DNA of 64,000 bases, taken from positions 23,372,268 through 23,436,267 of the forward strand of contig NC_071355.1 in the NCBI RefSeq assembly GCF_943734655.1, written 5' to 3'. Under the pieces are notes generated by a model, which worked only from the letters and a program-made list of their open reading frames with translations, was not told the origin of the DNA and made no database searches. The position numbers and the translations under genes are program-made. How positions within the stretch are numbered: position 1 is the stretch's first letter; the number at the start of each line of letters is the position of its first letter. Shown here in pieces: positions 55,151 through 64,000 of this stretch. This stretch comes from Sabethes cyaneus (Eukaryota > Arthropoda > Insecta > Diptera > Culicidae).

Positions 55151-56960
55151 TCCTAGAAGTTTGCCTCCTTCTACAAAAATATTCGCTAATACGTTACTGT
55201 CGAATTTATGTGTGGAATTTTACAGGATTTGATCGCTAGATGGCGGTAATGCGATAAAAACATGCTTTTTTGGCTAATCTCAAGTTTTTAGTCTTGACCT
55301 TGAAATGCGGTCATACATATATATTCATATTTTTTGAAACGATGGTTCTACAATTGATGAAGGGACGGTAGGGGAAAGAAATGAAAATTTTTGGTGAAGG
55401 AGGGGAAGAGCGGAAAGGAAAGGAGAGGGGGGTGAAATTGGTAACTACGCTTAACAAGTAGTCATTTTGACTCCTACCTTAAATATTTATTGGACAAAGC
55501 TTGTCATGTCGAAGCAATATATTTATCGTTTTATGTATACAAAAGTGAACGTGAGTATGTTTGTATGTTCCACCATAAATCTAGAACGCCTTGACCGTTC
55601 TCCACCAAACTTGTCAGACATTTTTTTGCATGCCAGAAGAGCGTTGGGTTAAAAGTCCACTGCACAGTAGTCCAAAAGGGCGAAAAGTGGAACTTTTTTC
55701 CTAGTGTCTCTTGTTTTGATTTTATCATTTATGGTCTTCAGCACTTTTGTTCGTTTGAATATCTCCCTTAATCTAAAACTGTCAAAAGTTAGTCATCGCT
55801 TGCTATAATGAAAATAAAAAAATAACTTTTTTGTGTTATGAAATACAGACATAGTTTCTTCGGCAAAGTTGTAAATATTGTAGAAACAAGCAACTTTGCT
55901 GAAGAAATAAAATTTATGTCTGTATCGAGTGCTGAACTATAGGGCATATTCTTTAAAACTTCTTAAAAAATTGGTTTTTCATGCTTAGTTTTTGCTAGTT
56001 GCATTTTACAAGAATACAATGTTCTAGGCAATTATCGAAGCTCTCAAAATACACGTTTTAGCGGAAGACCGCAAATCTCTTGGACCTTTGCTTGCTGAGT
56101 TATCGCATACTCAAGCTTTAAATTTCCTTAGCTTCACGAGCCCATGGGGTAAAATGGGGCAAGCGGATTTATGAAATCAGCACTTCATCTTAAAGCTTAA
56201 GTCGGGTACTACAAACTTGTATGGATTCCGTTTGTCTCCAACCACCCAAATGAGAGTACGGCAAGCATACGTTTTATGTGTTTCGCGTTCGAGAAAAGCT
56301 CGACACACGTTCATTTTTTTTTGTGTTCGTAGATAGACACAAATGCTTTCTTCGGCAAAGTTACGAAAAATATAAATATAAACAATTTTGCTAAAGAGTT
56401 GACATTTCTATCTCTATCGAGTGCAGAGCTGAAGAGCATTTTCTTTGGAAAGTCATTAAAAATAAGATTTTCATATTTAGCGTATGTTGGTTGCATTTTA
56501 CAAGAGTATATGGTTTTAGGCGATTATTGAAAAACTCAAAACACGTGTTTTTACAGAAGGTTGCAAATCTCCATGGCCTTTCCTCACAAAGTTATCGCTT
56601 ACAAGTAAACATCACTATCGGTCACAGGCTTTGAACTTAACGATATACACCATAGTGTAGCCCTGTCGATCCAGAACTGCACTGCACTGCCACTGTAGCC
56701 TATGGAACTTTTTTGAGAAAACTTGACTTGAAATTTGTATGGCAATAAAACTCAATGGAGGCGCATGGTATATTGTGAATTCTGAACACTTGATGAACAG
56801 AACGAAAAGAAAATGATATTGTTTGAAAAAGGATGATTTTATTACCTTTGTTATACTATATAACAAAGGTTTAGGAATTGGTCGAAAAACACGAAGTTGA
56901 TCTAAGGCCCGGAGGGCCGAGTCACATATACCAATCGATAGGGTTCGATGAATTGAGCAA

Positions 56961-57217
<257 letters not shown>

Positions 57218-57229
57218 GCTGCTTATTTT

Positions 57230-57800
57230 CTATCGCCTATTTCTCGGAAATGGCTGAACCGATTTGTCTGCTATTACTTTTGTTGGAAAGGTATTATAGT
57301 GGAGAATACTACTATTGAATTATTTCGTGGTCCGATTTTTCGTTTAAAAGTTATAAGCAAAAATGTGAAAACTACGTGACACGATTTTCTCCGGAACCAC
57401 ACAACTGATTTCAACGATCTTAGTACCAAATGAAAGCTCTTACTATTGCTAAACTATTATGCTAAATTTTATTGAAAACAAACAAGTGGCTTAAAAGTTA
57501 GCCTTAAAAAACCAGTTTTGACAAGGTCCAAATGATCGCCTGTTTCTCAGAGATGGCCAGACCGATTTGTGCGGTATTAGTTTCATTTGGCAGATAATAT
57601 AGCCTGATAGATCACTATTGAATGGTTTTTTGATTGGACGTTTAATTTGAAAGTTATGAGCAATCGTATGCACCACACCAAAATTAACAATAATTTATAA
57701 TGATTTTAACCAAGATAATCTACCTAATTTCAATTATTTTAATATCAAACGAGAGGTTTTTACACTACGAATATATATGCAAAATTTTATAAGAATTGGT
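57230..57800 (+). repeat. Two degenerate tandem units of about 305 bp
   Basis: CGCCTATTTCTCGGAAATGG at about 57232 is echoed by CGCCTGTTTCTCAGAGATGG at about 57537; each is followed by ACCGATTTG, AAAGTTATAAGC / AAAGTTATGAGC, and a shared ATTTCAA...ACAAAATTTTAT part. Confidence 0.65.
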
Positions 57801-59486
57801 TTTACCGGTCAAAAGATATTAACAATCGAACACTCGCGCCATCTTTTGTAACACGGTTACTCGCGCGCACAATAGCCCAAAACCAAAGAAAATGTGCGTA
57901 CTAGAGTTTTGACTAGGAAAACTTGGTTTTAAGTTTATCGAGCCTTTGGGAGAGTTTCTTGAAATTGAAAGCTCTATCGTCTGGTAAAATTTAAATTTTG
58001 TATTAATCCCCCTAAATGTGAAATAAAAAAATTATTTTTCTTCAGTTTCAATATAACACAATAATATGTTCTGCAAAGTTTTAGAGCATATTATTACAAG
58101 AAATTTTGCTGAAAACAGTAACCTTCTATCTCTTCAGCGAAGATAGAGAAATCTTATTAATTGCATATGCATTTGTAAAATCAGTTTTTCTATTTTAGCT
58201 CTTTTTGTAATTGTTGTATGACTTTTTTGTGTATTACAAAATTGTACAAACAGTAAAAATACACAACTTTGCTGAGAATAATATACCTCGTTGTTTGCTT
58301 GTTTAGGAATTGTAGAACTTTGATTATAAAAATATCCTGATTTTGACTCGACTACCAACAGCCGGATACATATCAAACATTTTACATTTACTGATAATTT
58401 TGCTGAATACAGACACCATTTTTCCATATGAAGAAACGAGAGAAAACTCCAGTTGGGGCCAATTGCGGTACACCTCACATACTGCTTGCTTCGTTTCTGT
58501 GATGTCGGTTTATGCTGATCTGTTTTCATAACAATTTAAAGTATTAATGCATTGAATAATTCTGACATTTTGCTCATAACAAGTTTATTGAAGAATATAC
58601 GTTAGTTAAACAATGATTTGAAACTTTATAACAATATGGCTTGAAACCTACACATGTTGCATAAAATACAACAGCGTGAGTAACCGAAGGTTAATAAAAA
58701 TTGATGAAATTTATTCAAGAAAACTTTATTGATGTGAATCAAATAGAATGGCATGACAGGAAATTATGCAAAGTTCAATAGCCCATAAACTAAACCTTTA
58801 CTAATGTTAAAGAATAATATTTTCTCTTACAATTTACTTTTACATGGATAAGTGCACATTAGTAATAACTTACTCAGCAAATTCATAAGAAAAGGAACTA
58901 TCAAAATTTATAACACAGAGAACAGATATCCATTCAGGAACAAATTTTTCGGGAATTCTTGGATAAAATTTCAAATTAAAATCACCTAATATGCTAGCGA
59001 CACCACCACTATAGTTTCCCAATTAAATGATTCTTCTGATTTGCACACTGACAACCTTTGGCTCCTCTGGCGGTAGTATATATGGACTATATGCGTTATG
59101 CTAGCGCCAGAAGCTAGCTGTTGTGAGTTTAGTGTAAAATTTTATGCGCCTTTAGCGACATCATCACTATAGTTTCCCAACTAATTTGACATAAGTTTTA
59201 TCCAAGTGGGGACCTTTCGCTTGGATGTCTGTTCTCTGTGTTTATAAGTGCCGTAAAACGGGGTAACATTGATCAAATGAACCATTCGCATAAATAAGTG
59301 AAATAAACCACTACTGCCAACTTTCCTGAACTGATCAATGTTGTAAAATTTTATGTAAACCAACGCACAATGCAATCTTAACCAATACATTAATTATTTT
59401 CCGAAGACGTGTCGATTTACATCTCAAATAGCACGTAAGACCGTATAACAAAGGTTCCTTCACCACTAGGTGGATTAAATCAGGTT

Positions 59487-60524
59487 TTATGCAACAAGCG
59501 TTTCTAAAATCAGTTTTTTCCCACCTGGAAGTGTTATCAAACTTTTCTCCTCGTTACGCTACACTTTCCATGTTATTTTATATCGCGCTTCCCATTAAAC
59601 GGAACTCTGTAGTTTAAAAGTGCGACTGCACAGTACTACGATCGTTTGATTGCGACTGCGACATACTGAGAACACTGTCGCAGGAAAGAGCAAAAAAGGC
59701 AATTAGCATTAGGGTATATAATCCAGACTTGGCTACCAGCCACAATATTACTTTAAATAGTCTCTGATTTAAGGCATGAGTTGTATTTGTAATAAATCGG
59801 AGTTTATGGTACACTTCTGTTGCTGCAAAGCTGCAATTTAAACACCTTTCTATCTCTATGTTCGAGCACATCACTGAAGCAATAGTGTAGCTCACAAAGA
59901 GAACATCTCTAAAAACAAAAATTTGCTCAAGATTTTTTTTCGCATGATGCGTACGTTCTGCAGTGCATTTTCATGTGAGACACGGTCAGCTGACCGAATC
60001 TCCTTGCCTGCAAATAATGTTCCGCTTTCTGGACTTTCGTTGAATGTTATCAATGTGAGCGATGCTGTGATCCAAAAACCCATCTCCGATATGATGCTGT
60101 TCACCTCCGTTGAACCGAACGAGATACCTGCTATTCTCAAGAAATGCACCACCGGTACCTATCTGGGCCTATCTTGGCAAGGGGGAAAATGGTTAATAAA
60201 ACACAAAAACAAAGTTTGGCACATAAAAATTATCATAAACTTTGTTTCTTGCTGTTTTATACATGATACTTGACAAAGAAAAACAAAGAAGAAAGCTTTA
60301 TTTGGTTATCTAGCAGCAAACGTATTGTAAACATTGTTGAAAGTTTGTCCCAATTATGCCACAGTATCTCGTTAAATAGAGAGAAAATTCTATCCGGTTT
60401 CCGGTACCGTAAACGAATAACTTGTACCGCAATTAACAAATTATTAGTAGGAGACAAGTTTAATAACACTTCCAGGTGACAAAAAAGTGATTTTAGAATT
60501 TAGAATGCTTGTTGCATAATAAAA
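59487..60524. mobile_element. 1.04-kb DNA element with about 65-bp inverted ends
   Basis: Left end TTATGCAACAAGCGTTTCTA and onward to ACCTGGAAGTGTTATCAAAC matches the complement of GTTTAATAACACTTCCAGGT ... GCTTGTTGCATAA at the right. An internal + frame (59923-60192) reads SGLSLNVINVSDAV and MLFTSVEPNEIPAILKKC, faintly like the pre-RT linker of a LINE; it is not an element of its own. The element sits next to 56847-59486 in the palindrome centre. Confidence 0.65.
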
Positions 60525-61695
60525 TAATTCTTTTTCAAACAATATCATTTTCTTTTCGTTTTGTTCATCCAGGGTTCAGGATTCACAATGTACCATGCGC
60601 TTCCATTGAATCTTCACCTATACGAGCAGTGCAGTGAAGTTCTGGATCGACAGGGCTACACTATGGTGTATATCCTTAAGTTCAAAGCCTGTGACCGATA
60701 GTGATGTTTCCTTGTTAGTTAAGCTTTATTTTTCCTTCACTTCACGGGCCAAAAGCGATAATTTTGTAAGGAAAGGTCCTAGAGATTTGCAATTTTCTGC
60801 AAAAAAGTATATTTTGAGTCCTTCAATAATCGCCTGGACCCATATATTGCTGTAAAATGCAAGCAACATAAGCTAAGTATTAAAAACTTATTTTCAAAGA
60901 ATTTCCAAGGAAAATGCTCTACAACTCTGCACTCGATAGAGATAGAAATGTCATTTCTTTAGCAAAGTTGTTTACCTTTATATTTTCCATAACTTTGCCG
61001 AAGAAAGCATGTGTCTATCTACTAACACAAAAAAATGAGCGTGTATCGAGCTTTTCGTGAACGCGAAACACATAAAACGTATGCTTGCCTGCCGTACTCT
61101 CGTTTGGGTGGTTGGGGACAAGCGGAACCCATACAAGTTTATAGTACTCGACTTAAGCTTTAAGAGGAAGCGCTGATTTCATAAATCCGCTTGCCCCATT
61201 TTACCCCATGGATTCGTGAAGCTATGGAAATTTAAAGCTTGAATATGCCATAACTCAGCAAGTAAAGGTCCAAGAGATTTGCAGTCTTCTGCAAAAACGT
61301 GCATTATGAGAGCTTCGATAATTGCCTAGAACATTGTATACTTGTAAAATGCAACTAACAAAAGCTAAGCATGAAAAACCAATTTTTAAAGAAGTTTTAA
61401 AGAATATGCCATATAGTTCAGCACTCGATGAAAATAGAAATTTTATTTTTTCAGCAAAGTTGCTTGTTTTTACAATATTTACAACTTTGCCGAAGAAACT
61501 ATGTCTATATTTCGTAACACAAAAAAATTATTTTTTTGTTTTCATTATAGTAAGCGATGACGAACTTTTGACAGTTTTAGATTAAGGGGGATATTCATAC
61601 GAACAAATGTGCTAAAGACCATAAATGATAAAATGAAAGCAAAAAACACTAGGAAAAAAGCTCCGCGTTTCGCCCTTTTGGGCCACTGTGCACTG

Positions 61696-62199
61696 TTGCA
61701 GTCTTAATGGTCGTCTTTTGTGGCAGAACTTGACACACATGCTCCTTGGGATAAGGGAATTAGTACTGGGGATGTTGACAAAACTTTGGGGGGGGGGGGA
61801 TATCTGTACAGATCGCGACAAAGTATTTGTCGCTTACAAGTAGTAATGTCAATGAATCTGAATTTGATCGCTGCTATGATCTTGATCGTTAGAAGCGATT
61901 TTTTGGCATCCCTGATTGCAACCAATTTATGTTTGAAAAGTCCGCCAAGTGCTATCCGTCCGCTGCAAGTAAGTTTTTGGCAACCTGCAGTAAGACGTAG
62001 TCCTACGACAATAAAAATATTATTGTTCGAAACTTTCAACAAACTTTTTTCATGAACACATCATTTTAGCGTCATTTAAAGCATGTATGCGGAAACTGAC
62101 TGCATATTTTTTTATTTTGTGTTGCCAAAAACGGATACTTCTGTTGCCAAAATCGAGACATGCCAAAATCAAAACATGCCAAATTCGAAATCCCACTGT
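61696..62199. other. Unassigned spacer with poly-G run
   Basis: A 13-base G run at about 61788-61800. Open frames on both strands (61720-62055, 61704-62042) overlap each other and show no recognised domain. CCAAAATCGAGACATGCC / CCAAAATCAAAACATGCC is a short direct repeat near 62143-62182. Confidence 0.4.
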
Positions 62200-64000
62200 A
62201 TAATTATTGAGCTTAGTACTTTCTTGTGAATTTTTCTGTTTTACAAGGGTTTTGACAACTGATATCTGATTTGACAACTGATAACTAGTATTTACATTGT
62301 CAAGTGCAAGAATTCGTTGGCGGTAAATGCGTGATGGTTCGGCAAAATTAGAAAGGTCTGCAAAGCAGTTGAATTGTCCAGGCATGGAAGCGATGGGAGA
62401 GTTGGCAGCATATTGCGTTAAATAGGAGTCTTCTTGTAGCATCATTCTGGGTCGTAAAACTGTTGAAGGTGCGTAGAGTCCGATTTGCGATAGAATGTCC
62501 GGTGCATCATATTCGTCAGCTAAAAGCTTGCAGACAAACAAAGATTGCGAAACCTGTCTACGTCGACTTAGTGTGCTTAAACCCAACAAAGATGACGAAG
62601 TGCAAAACGAACAAGTTTTCACTGTACGTTTTCCAGTCTGGCGTACCAGATAGGCTCGTGCGGGTTCCAAACGATGCTCGCAAATTCCAGTGTCGACCGT
62701 ACAATAGAGCAATCGAGAGCTTTGAAGCAAAGCTGGTCATTGAATTCCCCAGCGATCTTAAATATGAACCCAAGAGAACGATTGGACTTGTCAATGATGG
62801 CAGAAATGTGAGACTTCATGGTGAGTTTCTCGTCTAGTAATACTCCAAGATCCATCACATGTTCTACCCTATTCAGTTTGGTTCCGGAAATTTCGTAATC
62901 GAACTCTATTGTGCTTCTAGTGCGATGGAAACTGATGACGCAACATTCCTCCACACTCAGTAACAATTGATTCCTTACGCACCAGTCACTAAACAAGTCC
63001 AGAAGCTGCTGTAACACTCTGCAGTCCTGGATCCTTCTGACTTCAAGATAGATTTTCAGATCATCGGCGAAGAAAAGTCTTCCATCTTCATTGAGTAGTA
63101 AAGCTGCATCATTTATGTAGATACAGAAAAGCAGTGGTCCCAAATTGCTACACTGTGGCATGACCAGAACCATTTGTAAACGCGGCAGACCGGCAGTTAC
63201 CAAGTTGTACGAATAGTTGCCTATCCGTAAGGTAAGTTTCCAACCATCTGCACAATCTTGTGGTACACCCAAGTTTCTCCAACTTGTTCAAAAGAATAGA
63301 ATGATTAACGGTATCGAAAGCGGCTTTCAAATCACTATAAACTGTATCCACTTGCGCTTTGAAGCTCATACTTTCAGCAGAAAGATGTGAAGTTCACCAA
63401 ATTCATTTCTACAGATCGCCCGGGAAGAATTCAGGTTGTAGTGTGCTTACCCAGATAACACAAGATCGTAATAGAAAGTGCACATTAAGTCGTATGCATG
63501 TCAATTTTACATTGGAATTGCATAATGATTAGAGTATGTCAAGACGAAGTGTACAATAAGTTGTTTTGCGGTCGTGCGTGTCGTCATATACAACTTATTG
63601 CTGTGAATTGTAAAGCAGAATAGATGACTGTAACATTTAGTTATATCTTAATCGTATATTGAGCATTATTAAGTTGCGTGTTCCAAAAATTGTTGTATAG
63701 AATGCAAGATAGAATTATCAAAATTTTTGCACGTATATTGCCTCCACTTTGGTACTTATATGTTCTTATGTGGTGTGAAATAAAACTTTTTCGTGCGGAT
63801 ACGATTTCGTATCGCTCAGTTGCAACCGAAATATACAAACCAAATTGTTTACTGGCTATATAATTCCGGTTGGCTGCTAATAACGTGTCTTTCATAACAA
63901 TCTCGAATATTTTGGATTCAGCACACAAAGTGGTTATTCCTCTGTAATTTATGACATTACATTTTTCTCCTTTTTTATAGATTGGAAACATGCAGGAATT
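62200..64000 (-). mobile_element. Non-LTR retrotransposon RT fragment, runs off the right edge
   Basis: Minus-strand frames give FPIYKKGEKCNVINYRGITT (63.99 kb, start of RT), PGRSVEMNLVNFTSF, DTVYSDLKAAFDTVNHSILL, SNLGPLLFCIYINDAALLL, the catalytic FADDLKIYL, DWCVRNQLLLSVEECCVISF, EHVMDLGVLLDEKLTM and a C-terminal ETLERRRQVQQSLFV-like part with frameshifts. It is distinct from the RTE and CR1-like elements. An insertion separates the first RT block from the rest. Clade not assigned. Confidence 0.85.
63440..63835. mobile_element. Unclassified insertion in the LINE RT domain
   Basis: The RT reading is contiguous in order on both sides (NYIASKQFG before it on the minus strand, PGRSVEMN after it), but this AT-rich 400-bp stretch does not translate. 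It starts with ACCCAGATAACAC near 63449, resembling the CCCAAGTAACA ends of MITEs elsewhere. The other boundary is not sharp. Confidence 0.45.

Noticed and set aside
61704..62055. Overlapping + and - frames of about 110 codons
   Set aside because: Mutually antisense, no domain recognised, next to homopolymer G; could be a repeat but not a supported gene.

Overview
This is a eukaryotic, TE-dense, AT-rich window that reads as nuclear DNA of a mosquito, most likely a culicine such as Aedes (inference). The case rests on spliced host genes with dipteran-like layout and on the repeat mix: RTE-type, CR1-like and other non-LTR elements, Ty3/gypsy and BEL/Pao elements, Tc1/mariner copies, tRNA-derived SINEs and many palindromic MITE/foldback elements. 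No rRNA or tRNA gene, CRISPR array or operon was seen.

Only two host genes could be identified with confidence, by joining exons across introns. (1) A D-aminoacyl-tRNA deacylase (DTD1) lies on the + strand in three coding exons (6874-6916, 12695-12785, 12924-13383; 197 aa). Its 5.8-kb first intron is filled with a TA-flanked MITE, a SINE, polypyrimidine tracts, a 174-bp palindrome and an RTE-type LINE with a clear 12-bp target-site duplication. (2) A RASSF8-like protein lies on the - strand. Its exons at 52220-51191, 25861-25297 and 25230-25127 encode a low-complexity linker, a coiled coil and the C-terminus. They are separated by a 25.3-kb and a 66-bp intron, and the RA-domain exon(s) must lie beyond the window. 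A third, uncertain host locus (about 6235-5358, - strand, head-to-head with DTD1) encodes half of a THAP-type zinc finger with a substituted zinc ligand, followed by a tandemly duplicated segment of about 240 bp.

Layout: 1-3896, 3' part of a Ty3/gypsy element with an open pol frame and its 3' LTR. 4-6.3 kb, little, then the THAP-like remnant. 6.9-13.4 kb, DTD1. 15.0-18.0 kb, small palindrome, mariner remnant and a 1.8-kb foldback. 18-22 kb, decayed RTE copies. 22-25.1 kb, noncoding, probably partly RASSF8 3' UTR and flank. 25.1-52.2 kb, the RASSF8-like gene, whose giant intron carries RTE fragments, hAT-like MITEs with 8-bp duplications, SINE and mariner copies, and a nest in which a two-ORF CR1-like LINE (both frames open) sits in a mariner. 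The same intron also holds a BEL/Pao integrase remnant. 53.9-55.2 kb, another RTE copy. 55.7-61.7 kb, a 6-kb foldback with arms of about 1.18 kb and two further elements at its centre. 62.2-64 kb, a LINE reverse-transcriptase fragment running off the right edge.

Most TE copies are broken by stops and frameshifts. The gypsy pol and the CR1-like ORF1/ORF2 are open and look young. The most distinctive unexplained structures are the two foldback elements with similar ends, the recurrent hairpin modules inside them, and the duplicated THAP-associated segment.
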